Shown: positions 16,873-25,743, numbered from the stretch's first letter. The stretch: 64,000 bases of DNA from Devosia sp. (GCF_028290435.1 NZ_JAQGJV010000074.1:1-64000); one strand, 5' to 3'. The notes: generated by a model from the letters alone, not told the origin. Made by a program: numbers and translations.

Positions 16873-17798
16873 CGCGAAGCTCGATACACCGGCACTGGCC
16901 AGCTGTGCCGCATGGCGCCGGTTTTGGCGGCAGTCGCGATGCGCAAGGTCCAGACAATGTCGGTGGCGCCAGCCTCGCTACCCGTTTGTGGCAGCTCCGC
17001 GGGCAGCCCGAAGGCCACCGGTACGACAACCCCTGCCGGTGCACGTCGCAGCTTGGCGGGCTCAACCATTTCCACTGCGGACCAAACTTGCTCCTCGGTA
17101 TTGCCTGGGCGTCCGTCGCGACGATAGCCGCGGCGGGTGCACGTCAACTCGATGCGAATGGGCACGGTTGGAGGTTTGCGCAACCGGGTCTCCAGTCGGG
17201 CTTTAAACTGCCCGCCCAATCGGCCTGGCAGCGGATCGATCACCAGGACGCCGCCGCCCATACGCAGCCAGAGGCGTGTCCGCTTCACCGCCAGGTTCAG
17301 CGCCATGAGTGTCATCAGAATGAAGAAGGCGCCAAGTGCCCAGTTGCCCCATCTATCCCAGGAACTGAGGGCGGCGATCACAGCATCCTTGCGTTGAACC
17401 AGGATAATGACGATGCCGCCGCACCAACCCGCGCAAAACAGCCAGAGGAAGACGATCCGGCCGATCTGGCTGTCCACCAAGCGTCCCTTGGCCCAGGTTG
17501 GGTTGAGCATCCAGGGTTGGTCGGGATAACGCGCTGCGATGGCTGCTTCGCGAGCCGCCGTCACCTGGTCCGACAGGTGGAGGAGATAGAGCCGGTAAGC
17601 ACCAAACCCGCCCGAGAACATGGCCGCCGCCGCTACCGCGGCTATTGCCAGCGGTGGCTCTCCGGCCTTGAGCATGTTGACCGCGCCAATCAACAGAATG
17701 ACACCGAACACCATGGCCGCAGTGAGCAGGCCATTGGCCGCGATCGCAGGCCAGCCTGCCTGTGGCGCCGACTTCCGTGAGTTGGGACTGATCGACAT
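16869..17798 (-). CDS. Membrane protein of unknown function
   Basis: This 309-residue product is not assigned with confidence. Two N-terminal transmembrane helices (about residues 17-40 and 48-72) are followed by a segment reading ARYPDQPWMLNPTWAKGRL, of a type I recall from uncharacterised proteobacterial membrane proteins. Two more helices (about 115-135 and 148-168) and a soluble, beta-rich C-terminal domain (170-309) follow. The start MSISPNSRK fits a short cytoplasmic tail. It is convergent with the GGDEF-EAL gene (stop codons overlap) and on the same strand as yqgE. No enzymatic motif is visible. Confidence 0.7.
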   Translation of the reverse strand: MSISPNSRKSAPQAGWPAIAANGLLTAAMVFGVILLIGAVNMLKAGEPPLAIAAVAAAAMFSGGFGAYRLYLLHLSDQVTAAREAAIAARYPDQPWMLNPTWAKGRLVDSQIGRIVFLWLFCAGWCGGIVIILVQRKDAVIAALSSWDRWGNWALGAFFILMTLMALNLAVKRTRLWLRMGGGVLVIDPLPGRLGGQFKARLETRLRKPPTVPIRIELTCTRRGYRRDGRPGNTEEQVWSAVEMVEPAKLRRAPAGVVVPVAFGLPAELPQTGSEAGATDIVWTLRIATAAKTGAMRHSWPVPVYRASR

Positions 17799-17845
17799 GC
17801 AACATAACTTCTGCTTGAGGGATTGGATCAGGCTGGTGCCGGGCC

Positions 17846-18418
17846 CTAAGCGTGCCCCGCATCTGGGCTCAGCGTCGCGCGCGTAATATTCAACATCCCC
17901 AGCGCCGCGTCATAGCGCCGGTCCACCGGCGTCTCGAATAGCAATTCGCGCGAGAACGGCACGGTCAGCCAGCCATTTTGCGCAATCTCGCCCTCAAGCT
18001 GCCCCGGTGCCCAGCCGCAACAGCCCAGTGCGAACAGGGCCGCCTTGGGCGCGGGCCCGAACGCCATTGCCTTGAGCACTTCCAGCGTCGCCGTCAGGCA
18101 GATATTGTTGGCCACCTCATAGGTGTTGCCGCTGGAAAAATCGGGCGAATGCAGCACGAAGCCTCGCCCTTTTTCCACCGGTCCGCCGCGCATCACCGCG
18201 CGCTCGCGGATCGCGTCGGGCAGGCGGATGATCATGTCCGGATCGCCGAGGTCCAGCTCGTCCAGGATATCGGCGAAGCGCATGTCCAGTTCGTGGTTGA
18301 CCACGAGGCCCATGGCGCCATCATCGCTGTGGCCCACGAGAAAGATCACGCTCTCGGCGAAGCGCTCATCGGCCATGTCGGGCATGGCCACCAGGAATTG
18401 TCCTTCAAGTGAGTTCAT
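17846..18418 (-). CDS. YqgE/AlgH family protein
   Basis: This 190-residue protein matches the UPF0301 YqgE/AlgH family. Landmarks are the start LEGQFLVAMPDMADERFAES, GAMGLVVNHELD, the RGGPVEKGRGFVLHS core and the GCCGWAPGQLEGEIAQNGW block near the C-terminus. The family was named for an effect on alginate regulation in Pseudomonas, but its biochemical function is not known. Length is normal. It diverges from the DsbD-like gene at 18546. Confidence 0.93.
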   Translation of the reverse strand: MNSLEGQFLVAMPDMADERFAESVIFLVGHSDDGAMGLVVNHELDMRFADILDELDLGDPDMIIRLPDAIRERAVMRGGPVEKGRGFVLHSPDFSSGNTYEVANNICLTATLEVLKAMAFGPAPKAALFALGCCGWAPGQLEGEIAQNGWLTVPFSRELLFETPVDRRYDAALGMLNITRATLSPDAGHA

Positions 18419-18545
18419 GGTTCCATTCTAAAGGCTGCGGCCCCCGCTGCCAAGGTAACGCTCGCCCATGCTTCAGTGCGAGCCTCACGAAGCCATGAAC
18501 ATGGGACGCTAGGCGGCGCGGATATCCTGGGTTACACGAGTGTCC

Positions 18546-19352
18546 ATGCGAATTTACCCTAAAGTCCTTTTGCTGCTCAGCCTGCTCGCTACACCTGTCG
18601 CAGCGGCCGAAACGCCGTGGCAAACCGTGGCACCGGGGGTCACCATGCGGCTGGTCAGCGCCGGCACGATCAAGCCCGATGGAACCACTTGGCTCGGCGT
18701 CGAATTGGACATGCCCCAAAACACCAAGACCTATTGGCGCATCCCCGGCGAGACAGGCCTGCCCACCGAACTCGATTTCGCCGGCTCGCAGGGCATTACC
18801 GGCGACGCGATTTCGTGGCCCTATCCCGAACGCGACCAGTCGGGTCGCTACCTCGATTACGTCTATCACGGCCCTACCTTGCTGCCCGTCCAACTGACCC
18901 TCGACGCCGCCACCGCGCAGATCGAGGTCGCCGTGGTGATGGGCGTCTGCTCCGATATCTGCGTGCCCGCCCAGGCCAAGTTCAGCCTGCCGGTGGATGG
19001 AACCAAGGACATGCCCAATGGCCTGCGCATCCGCCAGGCCGTGGCCATGGCGCCGATTGCCTGGCCCGACGCTGTCCAGCCCATCGGCGATGTCCAGTAT
19101 CGCGCCGCGGACCAGATGCTCCTGGTGCACGTCACCGATCCCGCCGTCGATCCGGATTCCCTGATCGTCTCCACCGCCGATGGCGAGCCCTTCTTTGGCG
19201 CGCCGCAAAAAAGTCCCGAACCCGATCTAGTGCTGGTCCCGGTCTTGGGCAAAACCCACGAAATTAACTTGGAAAACCGCCCCGTTCAGCTCACATTCAC
19301 TACTGATATGGGAGCATATGAAATCACCCGGCCGGTTCAAACGGCCGAATAA
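18546..19352 (+). CDS. Orphan DsbD/ScsB alpha-domain-like periplasmic protein
   Basis: This 268-residue secreted protein (signal peptide ending near ATPVAAA) resembles only the N-terminal periplasmic part of DsbD/ScsB-type disulfide reductases. Family features are the WxGVELDMPQNTKTYWRIPG strand and the redox pair C135-x3-C139 in GVCSDICVPAQAKFSLPV, which matches the ScsB (suppressor of copper sensitivity) version better than classical DsbD. The membrane domain and C-terminal thioredoxin domain of a full reductase are absent, so electrons must come from elsewhere. The peroxiredoxin gene 130 bp downstream on the same strand suggests an oxidative-stress context. ATG 18546 is preferred over GTG 18540 because it leads directly into the signal peptide. 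Confidence 0.8.
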   Translation: MRIYPKVLLLLSLLATPVAAAETPWQTVAPGVTMRLVSAGTIKPDGTTWLGVELDMPQNTKTYWRIPGETGLPTELDFAGSQGITGDAISWPYPERDQSGRYLDYVYHGPTLLPVQLTLDAATAQIEVAVVMGVCSDICVPAQAKFSLPVDGTKDMPNGLRIRQAVAMAPIAWPDAVQPIGDVQYRAADQMLLVHVTDPAVDPDSLIVSTADGEPFFGAPQKSPEPDLVLVPVLGKTHEINLENRPVQLTFTTDMGAYEITRPVQTAE

Positions 19353-19484
19353 GGTCACGAGGGCGATCGGGAGCAGGGCGCAATGCCTTGCATGCGGGGG
19401 CAAAGCCGCATATCCGGGTTCCCAGCAATTCAAGCGTCGCTGGCAGCGGGCAAGGCCGCCAGCAATGAAGGGGCATAATCCTAT

Positions 19485-19979
19485 ATGATCGAGCGCGGTA
19501 ATCCGGTCCCGTCGGTGCGGGTCAAGCTTGTCGATGCCAATGGCATTGCCGATAGCACCAGCGACGCCATCCTCGGCACCGGGCTTGTGGTTCTGTTCTC
19601 GGTCCCCGGCGCGTTCACGCCCACGTGCCACGTCAATCACCTGCCGGGCTTCATCGCCAATCAGGCCAAGCTGCGCGCTGCCGGGATTACCCGCATCGTC
19701 TGCGCATCGGTCAATGACCAGCATGTCATGAAAGCATGGGCCGAAGCCTCTGGCGCCCTCGGCAAGGTGGATTTCATCGCCGACGGCAATGCCGAACTCG
19801 CCAAGGCGCTGGGCCTGGCCAAGGATTTCAGCGGCAGCGGCATGGGCACACGCTATGCCCGCGCGGCCATGATCATTCGCGACGGCATTGTCGACAACGT
19901 ATTCGTCGAAGACGCGCCCGGCGTGTCGGCCAGTGGCGCTCCCGCCATCCTGATGGCGCTCGAAACCGCCAACAGCTAG
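19485..19979 (+). CDS. Peroxiredoxin, Prx5/AhpE-like thiol peroxidase
   Basis: This 164-residue protein reduces H2O2 and organic peroxides using the peroxidatic cysteine C48 in VPGAFTPTCHVNHLPG, the signature of the Prx5 subfamily. IVCASVNDQHVMKAWAEASG and DGNAELAKALGL are typical of bacterial and plant type II peroxiredoxins. No second cysteine is placed as a resolving residue, so it is probably a 1-Cys enzyme recycled by glutathione/glutaredoxin or a similar donor; that is inference. Cytoplasmic, no signal peptide. Confidence 0.93.
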   Translation: MIERGNPVPSVRVKLVDANGIADSTSDAILGTGLVVLFSVPGAFTPTCHVNHLPGFIANQAKLRAAGITRIVCASVNDQHVMKAWAEASGALGKVDFIADGNAELAKALGLAKDFSGSGMGTRYARAAMIIRDGIVDNVFVEDAPGVSASGAPAILMALETANS

Positions 19980-20002
19980 TATCTGCGTTAGGAGACGATT
20001 TC

Positions 20003-20605
20003 ATGCTCAAGTCCACCCTGACCCTGGCTGCGCGACGCGGTCTTGCCATTGGCGCCACCGGGCTCGTCGCAGCGGCGCTGGCCGGTTGCAGCATGGGCGG
20101 CATGTTTGGCGGCGGCTCGCCCGCGGCCGATGCCAACCTCGCCAATTCCAACGCCACCCCGACGGCCATGGCCCAGGCGCAGACCAGCGCTCTCCCCGCA
20201 ATCGCCACTGCCTGCCCACCCATCAAGGTGCGAACCGGCACCGAGGCCATGTTCTATTATGGCAATGGCAAGGTCGGCGATCCGCGCACGCTGCAATATC
20301 AGGGCGTCATCGATAAGAGCACCCGCAATTGCGTGGTGTCCAATGGCCTGATCACCGTGCAGATGGGTGTCGAAGGCCGCGTCCTGCTCGGCCCCACCGG
20401 CACCCAGACCTCGGTCACCGTGCCGATCCGCTTCGCTGTCGAGCGCGACAAGCAGGCCATATTCTCGGAAAAATACCAGATACCTGTCGCCATCACTCCG
20501 CCGGCGCAGGCTGGCAATTTCATCAAGGTCGTCCAGAACGTCGCCATTCCCTATTTGGGCGGCGAAGACATCACCATCTGGGTCGGCTTCGATACTGGCA
20601 AGTAA
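20003..20605 (+). CDS. Putative lipoprotein of unknown function
   Basis: This 200-residue product has a lipoprotein signal peptide with lipobox LAGC (cysteine near residue 29), a low-complexity Ala/Ser/Asn linker, and a beta-rich domain with two cysteines (ATACPPIKVRTG and STRNCVVSNG) that may form a disulfide. Strands such as VGLTVPIRFAVERD-type repeats and YLGGEDITIWVGFDTGK at the C-terminus suggest an immunoglobulin-like or beta-sandwich fold. I do not recognise a named family. It starts with ATG at 20003 after AGGAGA, 23 bp behind the peroxiredoxin stop, so the two genes are probably one operon. Confidence 0.75.
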   Translation: MLKSTLTLAARRGLAIGATGLVAAALAGCSMGGMFGGGSPAADANLANSNATPTAMAQAQTSALPAIATACPPIKVRTGTEAMFYYGNGKVGDPRTLQYQGVIDKSTRNCVVSNGLITVQMGVEGRVLLGPTGTQTSVTVPIRFAVERDKQAIFSEKYQIPVAITPPAQAGNFIKVVQNVAIPYLGGEDITIWVGFDTGK

Positions 20606-20827
20606 GGCGATACGCGTTTCGTGATGGTCCAGTAGGCACATCACGCCCGCCAGTGTTTGTGCGGCTATCGCATCCTACCCACGTAGTGGGCACTACCGCA
20701 TCCCACCCACGGGCTTGCACCGTGGCCCACTCCCCACACGCACCCACCTTCGGTTCGCGAGGATAGCGACCCGCGGATCAAGTCCGCGGGCAGCATCGTG
20801 GTTGGAAGATCGGTAAAACCGGCGAAA
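20606..20827. other. Intergenic region with inverted repeats, convergent ends of lipoprotein gene and gcvPB
   Basis: No gene is seen. An 8-bp perfect stem (CCCGCGGA at 20770-20777, TCCGCGGG at 20783-20790) and a smaller CCCAC/GTGGG pair at 20678-20690 lie here. The stronger one could end either convergent transcript, although it has no T tract, or could be a fragment of an interspersed repeat. Confidence 0.45.
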
Positions 20828-22375
20828 TTACTCCGCCGCTTGCGGCAATTCCTTCGGCCGCTCCCACCGCAGGATCGGCGAGCGGGCGGCCCGCGTCTCG
20901 TCCAGCCGGCGCCGCGGTGCCTTCATCGGCGCCGCGGTGAAGCGTTCCGTATTCCCCGCCTTGGCGTCGGCGGCCAGTTCCTCCATCACCTCGCAGAACC
21001 GGTCCAGCGTCTGCTTGCTCTCGCTTTCAGTCGGCTCGATCAGCATCGCCCCATGCACCACCAGCGGGAAATACATCGTCATCGGATGGAAACCCTCATC
21101 GATCAACGCCTTGGAAAAGTCCAGCGTGGTGACACCGGTCCCGGCCAGGAACGTATCGTCGAATAGTGCCTCATGCATGGTCGGGTAATCTCCGAACGGC
21201 ACCGAGAAGGCATGAGCGAGCCGCGCCTTGATGTAGTTGGCATTGAGCACCGCATCCTGCGCCGCCTGTGCCAATCCATCGCCGCCGTGCGACAGCATGT
21301 AAGTCAGCGCACGGACATACATGCCCATCTGACCCTGGAACGCGGTGATGCGACCCAGGGCGTCACCTTCTGCATGTTCGACCAGTTCCAGCCCGCCCGC
21401 GCTCTTGCGCACGAACGGCACCGGAGCGAACGGCGCCAGCGCCGCCGACAGCACCACCGGACCCGCACCCGGACCCCCGCCACCATGCGGCGTCGAGAAG
21501 GTCTTGTGCAGGTTGATATGCATGGCGTCGATGCCGAGATCACCCGGCCGCACCACGCCCATGATGGCGTTGAAGTTCGCCCCATCGCAATAGAAGAACG
21601 CCCCGGCATCATGAACTGCCTGAGCAATTTCAATGACTTGCGGTTCGAACAGCCCGCACGTATTGGGATTGGTCAACATGATCGCCGCCACGTCCGGCGA
21701 CAGCGCATCCTTGACCGCCTGCACATCCACGGTGCCATCGTCCCGCGCCGGGATCGGCTTGACGGTGTAGCCCAGGAATGCGGCCGTGGCCGGATTGGTA
21801 CCATGGGCGCTTTCGGGCACCAAAACCACCGTGCGGTGGCTTTGACCGGCCGCATCCTGCGCCGCCTTGATCGTCATCATGCCGAGCAATTCGCCATGCG
21901 CGCCGGCCTTGGGCGTCAGCGCCACGGCTGCCGTATTGGTCAGCGTCATCAGCCAGTGGCTGAGTTCGTTCATGAGTTCCAGCGCGCCCTGCACGGTCGA
22001 AACCGGCTGCAGCGGATGGATATCGGCGAAGCCGGGCAGGCGCGCCATCTTCTCGTTCAGCCGCGGATTATGCTTCATCGTGCACGACCCCAGCGGATAC
22101 ATGCCGCTATCGATCGAGTGGTTCAGCCGGCTCAGCCGCACATAGTGGCGCATCGCCTCAGGCTCGGTTAGGCCGGCGAGATCAAGCGCCGATTTGCGCT
22201 CAAAGCCGCCGAGGCGGCTGGTCGAAATTTCCGCGTCCGGCAGATCGACGCCCGAATGCTCGGTATCGCCGATCTCGAACAGCAGCGGTTCATTCGGCAG
22301 CATCGAGGAGCCGGAGGTGGAGGCGAAGCCCGAAGTGCCGGTGCCAGTGGGGCGGCCTTGCGTGTTCATGCTCAT
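20828..22375 (-). CDS. gcvPB: Glycine dehydrogenase (decarboxylating) subunit 2, P-protein beta part
   Basis: C-terminal half of the split P-protein, which decarboxylates glycine with PLP and passes the aminomethyl group to lipoyl-GcvH. The 515-residue protein carries SGMYPLGSCTMKHNPRLNE, PKAGAHGELLG and ESAHGTNPATA. The PLP lysine lies in NLHKTFSTPHGGGGPG. An N-terminal extension of about 25 residues (Ser/Gly/Thr-rich) precedes the conserved part. Its ATG overlaps the gcvPA stop (ATGA), matching a 1:1 heteromer. Last gene of the gcv operon. Confidence 0.97.
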   Translation of the reverse strand: MSMNTQGRPTGTGTSGFASTSGSSMLPNEPLLFEIGDTEHSGVDLPDAEISTSRLGGFERKSALDLAGLTEPEAMRHYVRLSRLNHSIDSGMYPLGSCTMKHNPRLNEKMARLPGFADIHPLQPVSTVQGALELMNELSHWLMTLTNTAAVALTPKAGAHGELLGMMTIKAAQDAAGQSHRTVVLVPESAHGTNPATAAFLGYTVKPIPARDDGTVDVQAVKDALSPDVAAIMLTNPNTCGLFEPQVIEIAQAVHDAGAFFYCDGANFNAIMGVVRPGDLGIDAMHINLHKTFSTPHGGGGPGAGPVVLSAALAPFAPVPFVRKSAGGLELVEHAEGDALGRITAFQGQMGMYVRALTYMLSHGGDGLAQAAQDAVLNANYIKARLAHAFSVPFGDYPTMHEALFDDTFLAGTGVTTLDFSKALIDEGFHPMTMYFPLVVHGAMLIEPTESESKQTLDRFCEVMEELAADAKAGNTERFTAAPMKAPRRRLDETRAARSPILRWERPKELPQAAE

Positions 22376-23715
22376 GCCAATTCCTCCGTCAACGCCGCCA
22401 CCAGGGCCGCGATATCTTCGTCGGTCGTCAATTCCGTCGCTGCTAGGACCAACAGGTTGGCAACATTGGGGTTTTCGGGCTCCAGCCGGCTGACCGGCAC
22501 TCCGCCCAGGATGCCCCGTGCGGCCAAGGCCTCGACCAATGGCGCTGCCGGAACAGCAACCCGAATGGTCATCTCGTTGAAGAAGGTCTTGTTGAGCAGT
22601 TCCACGCCCGGGATGCCGGTCAAAGCATCAGCCAGCGCACAGGCCCGCGCATGGTTGAGCCGTGCCAGCTTGGTGAAGCCAGCCTCGCCGAGCAGCCCCA
22701 TATGGATCGAGAACGCCAGCGCACACAGCCCCGAATTGGTGCAGATATTGCTGGTCGCCTTCTCGCGGCGGATATGCTGCTCGCGGGTCGACAGCGTCAG
22801 CACAAACCCGCGCTGCCCATCGGCATCGACAGTCTCGCCGCACAGCCGGCCCGGCATCTGGCGGATGAATTCCTTACGCGTCGCCATCAAGCCGAGATAC
22901 GGCCCGCCAAAATTCAGAGCATTGCCGATCGACTGGCCCTCGGCCACCACGATATCGGCCCCATAGGCACCGGGCGATTCCAGTAGGCCCAGCGAGACGA
23001 TCTCGGTCACCACCACGATCAGCAGCGCGCCCTTGGCATGGGCGGCGTCGGCGGCGGTCTTGAGATTGCGCAAGTGGCCGTAAAAGTCCGGCGTCTGGAT
23101 GACGATGGCCGCGGTCGTCTCGTCGATATGATCGAGAATATCGCCCTGGCCCTCGGGAGAAGCCGATAGGCATTCAAGATCGGCATCGTCTTTGAGATAG
23201 GAGCGCACCACGTCGCGGTAGTGCGGGTGCAGCCCGCCCGATAGCACGATCTTGTTGCGCCGAGTCAACCGCCGCGCCATCAGCACAGCTTCGGCCGTGC
23301 CGGTCGAGCCGTCATAGAGGCTGGCGTTCGCCACATCCATGCCGGTGATCTTGGCCACCTGGGTCTGGAATTCGAACAGCATCTGCAGCGTGCCCTGCGA
23401 GATTTCTGGCTGGTACGGCGTATAGGCCGTCAGCCACTCCGAGCGCTGGATCAGATGATCGACCGTCGCCGGCACATGGTGGCGATAAGCGCCAGCGCCG
23501 ACGAAGAACGGACCGTCGCTGCCGGCGCGGTTCTTGCCGGCCAGCGCCTTCATATGGGCCTCGACCAGGTATTCGGGGCTGTGCTTGGGCAGGTTCAGGT
23601 CGAACGTTTTCAACGCCTTGGCTGGCACGGCGCTGAACAGCGCCTCGATCGACGTCGCGCCGATCACGCCAAGCATCTCTGCGCGTTCGGCGTCGGAATG
23701 GGGGAGGTAACGCAT
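22372..23715 (-). CDS. gcvPA: Glycine dehydrogenase (decarboxylating) subunit 1, P-protein alpha part
   Basis: N-terminal half of the split P-protein (447 residues). It begins RYLPHSDAERAEMLGVIGAT, then LPKHSPEYLVEAHMKALAGK, FFVGAGAYRHHVP, the TPYQPEISQGTLQMLFEFQT block and ANASLYDGSTGTAEA. NFGGPYLGLMATRKEFIRQM is near the subunit interface. It forms an alpha2beta2 enzyme with GcvPB. It follows gcvH by 9 bp and overlaps gcvPB by 4 bp. The two-gene P-protein is usual in many alphaproteobacteria, while enterobacteria have one fused gene. Confidence 0.97.
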   Translation of the reverse strand: MRYLPHSDAERAEMLGVIGATSIEALFSAVPAKALKTFDLNLPKHSPEYLVEAHMKALAGKNRAGSDGPFFVGAGAYRHHVPATVDHLIQRSEWLTAYTPYQPEISQGTLQMLFEFQTQVAKITGMDVANASLYDGSTGTAEAVLMARRLTRRNKIVLSGGLHPHYRDVVRSYLKDDADLECLSASPEGQGDILDHIDETTAAIVIQTPDFYGHLRNLKTAADAAHAKGALLIVVVTEIVSLGLLESPGAYGADIVVAEGQSIGNALNFGGPYLGLMATRKEFIRQMPGRLCGETVDADGQRGFVLTLSTREQHIRREKATSNICTNSGLCALAFSIHMGLLGEAGFTKLARLNHARACALADALTGIPGVELLNKTFFNEMTIRVAVPAAPLVEALAARGILGGVPVSRLEPENPNVANLLVLAATELTTDEDIAALVAALTEELA

Positions 23716-23724
23716 TGAGCTCTC

Positions 23725-24090
23725 TTACTTGGTCAAATCGGCATAGGCCACGGCATCGAGCAGGCCATCCAGCTCGCCCGCATTGGCGATGGAAATTTTG
23801 TAAATCCAGCCGGCCGCCTCAGGATCGGTGTTGATTAGCCCCGGCTCGCCCGACAGCGCCGAATTGACCTCGGTCACCGTGCCCGACACCGGCGCATAAA
23901 TCTCGGAGGCGGCCTTGACCGACTCAACCACGGCGGCCTCGTCGCCCTTCTTCAGCACCTTGCCGACGCTGGGTAGCTCGACAAAGACGATGTCGCCCAG
24001 CGCGTTCTGGGCATAGGGCGTGATGCCCACAATGCCGGTCGCGCCCTCGACGCGAATATATTCGTGGTCCGGGGTGAATTTGGTGGTCAT
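23725..24090 (-). CDS. gcvH: Glycine cleavage system H protein
   Basis: This 121-residue lipoyl carrier shuttles the aminomethyl intermediate between P-, T- and L-proteins. K59 in AAVVESVKAASEIYAPVSG is the lipoylation site. The biotinyl/lipoyl fold is complete with PGLINTDPEAAGWIYKI near the C-terminus. It lies 14 bp after gcvT in the riboswitch-controlled operon. The L-protein (lipoamide dehydrogenase) is not here and is presumably shared with other complexes. Confidence 0.97.
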   Translation of the reverse strand: MTTKFTPDHEYIRVEGATGIVGITPYAQNALGDIVFVELPSVGKVLKKGDEAAVVESVKAASEIYAPVSGTVTEVNSALSGEPGLINTDPEAAGWIYKISIANAGELDGLLDAVAYADLTK

Positions 24091-24104
24091 GATCGATCCC
24101 TCAA

Positions 24105-25265
24105 CTAGGATTTGGCTTTGCGGAAATAGCGGTGTGGCACGAAGGGGGTGGCAGTCACCTGCGCCGGCTGCATGCGTCCGCGGACGCTGACTTGCAATTG
24201 CGTGCCGGGAGTTGCGTGGGCCGGCGGCACGAAGCCCAAAGCGATGGCACGCGCGAGGCTAGGGGCAAAGCCGCCGCTGGTCACCTTGCCGACGACCATG
24301 CCAGAGGCATCGAGGATTTCGGTGCCCTCGCGCGCTGGTGCGCCTTCGACGAACAGGCCGACGCGAATGCGAGACAGTTCCCCGCCGAACTCCTTCAGAA
24401 TGCGCGCAGCGCCGGGAAAGTCGGCGCTCTCGCGGCGACGCTTGGAGACGGCGAAATTAAGCCCTGCCTCAGTGGGAGAAACAGTTTCGTCGAGGTCATG
24501 CCCGTACAGCGGTAGCCCGGCTTCAAGACGCAGGCTGTCTCGCGCGCCGAGCCCGATCGGCTTGACGCGTTCGTCGGCCAGCAGGGCGTCCCACATCGCT
24601 TCGGCCACGCTGGCATCACAGAGGATTTCGCATCCGTCCTCGCCCGTATAGCCGGAGCGGGCGATGATCAGCTTGGTGCCGTTCCACTCGAACGGCGCGT
24701 AGGTCATGAAGCCCAGCTCGGCAACACCGGGAACGATGGTATCCAGAACGGCAACTGCCTCGGGCCCTTGCAGCGCCAGCAAGGCGCCATCGTCGGCGCG
24801 GGTCAGCTTGGCTTTGTCGCCGGCAGCCTTGGCGATGATGTCGAAGTCATTGTCCTTGGTGCCCGCATTGACCACGATATAGAGCGAGCCGGGAAACAGC
24901 GGCGAGCGGGCGACCATCAGGTCGTCGATAGCGCCGCCGGTCTCGTTCAGCAACAGGGTGTAGCGCACCTGGCCGGGCTTAAGCCCGTTGATGTCGCCGC
25001 AGACCAGCGGCTCCACCAGGGCCGCGACGGCCGCATGATCGGCATCGGCGTCGCCGCTTGGATTGTTGAGCGTCAGGAAGCTCGGGCCCATATGGCTGAC
25101 GTCGAAAAGGCCCGCATGCTCACGGGTCCATTTGTGCTCGCCCATGATGCCCGTGTTGTACTGCACCGGCAGGTTATAGCCGCCAAAGGGCACCATGCGG
25201 CCACCGGCGGCGACGTGTTTGGCATAAAGCGGAGTGGTTTTGAGGTCTTCGACTGGTTCGGACAA
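24105..25265 (-). CDS. gcvT: Aminomethyltransferase, glycine cleavage T protein
   Basis: GcvT transfers the methylene group from lipoyl-GcvH to tetrahydrofolate and releases ammonia. The product starts near LKTTPLYAKHVAAGGRMVPF and shows NTGIMGEHKWTREHAGLFDVSHMG, the folate-binding GYTGEDGCEI motif and RDSLRLEAGLPLYGHDLDE; the catalytic Asp lies in the VSHMG-proximal region. The start is uncertain. A TTG at 25265 has GGGAG 6 nt upstream; an in-frame GTG at 25289 would add eight residues (MSICRERR) and falls close to the riboswitch. The gene is directly under the tandem glycine riboswitch. Confidence 0.95.
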   Translation of the reverse strand: MSEPVEDLKTTPLYAKHVAAGGRMVPFGGYNLPVQYNTGIMGEHKWTREHAGLFDVSHMGPSFLTLNNPSGDADADHAAVAALVEPLVCGDINGLKPGQVRYTLLLNETGGAIDDLMVARSPLFPGSLYIVVNAGTKDNDFDIIAKAAGDKAKLTRADDGALLALQGPEAVAVLDTIVPGVAELGFMTYAPFEWNGTKLIIARSGYTGEDGCEILCDASVAEAMWDALLADERVKPIGLGARDSLRLEAGLPLYGHDLDETVSPTEAGLNFAVSKRRRESADFPGAARILKEFGGELSRIRVGLFVEGAPAREGTEILDASGMVVGKVTSGGFAPSLARAIALGFVPPAHATPGTQLQVSVRGRMQPAQVTATPFVPHRYFRKAKS

Positions 25266-25320
25266 GCGGCGCTCCCGGCAAATGGACACTGCGGACGTTC
25301 GTTGCCGAACGCCGTGGTGC

Positions 25321-25490
25321 CCCCTCTGTCCGCTGAACCTGAGAGATTTCCCGGCCGCCTATGGGCCGGTTGCTCCTTCGGTGAGGCGTGTGCGCCTGCT
25401 TTCCAGAGTTTTCGTCGAACTGCGGTCCATTTGCCTGAGAGTTTCCGGGGCGGTTGCTCCTTCGGCGCTGGACTGAACCAGCTCTCCCGC
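25321..25490 (-). promoter_or_regulatory. Tandem glycine riboswitch controlling gcvTHP
   Basis: On the minus strand two glycine aptamers lie in series. Each shows the core CCGAAGGAGCAA followed by a CTCTCAGG-type segment (plus-strand copies near 25368-25381 and 25452-25464). The first begins with GGGAGAGCTGG (25490 leftwards); the second ends with GGACAGAGGGG at 25321. Glycine binding to such tandem aptamers normally turns on gcv expression so that excess glycine is degraded. A 6-bp stem with a GCAA loop lies between the second aptamer and the gcvT start and may be part of the switch. The motif match is direct; on-switch behaviour is family knowledge. Confidence 0.95.
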
Positions 25491-25588
25491 AGTCACCGGC
25501 ACCATGGGGGAGATTCCGCGGGGCGTCAATCGGGCCGCAGGGCAGGGCACAGGGAATTGTGGGATTAGGGTAGAGCCGTGCGCAGAAC

Positions 25589-25735
25589 TCGATCTGATCC
25601 CCTCCCCCGTGAGAGGAGGGCTAGGGTGGGGGGAAGTTGCAACAGGAGTGGCGCCTGCTGGAATGAACCTCACTCTCGCGGAGAGTTCCCCCCACCCCTA
25701 ACCCCTCCCCTCAAGGGGGAGGGGAACCAGATCGA
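25589..25735. repeat. Long palindromic intergenic repeat, type 2 (copy a)
   Basis: A 147-bp imperfect palindrome between the gcv riboswitch and the atp operon terminator. The ends TCGATCTGATCCCCTCCCCC and GGGGGAGGGG...CCAGATCGA pair, and inner arms AGGGCTAGGGTGGGGGGAA and TTCCCCCCACCCCTAACCCCT-like sequence also pair. It shares the CCCCTCCCCTCAAGGGGGAG core with the copies at 32179 and 56021. The rest of the gap 25491-25798 holds only the atp terminator and presumably the gcv promoter. Confidence 0.9.
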
Positions 25736-25743
25736 TGCCCACA

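Noticed and set aside
20770-20790. CCCGCGGA/TCCGCGGG hairpin as a terminator for gcvPB
   Set aside because: Strong stem but no T tract on either strand; listed only as structure in an intergenic region.
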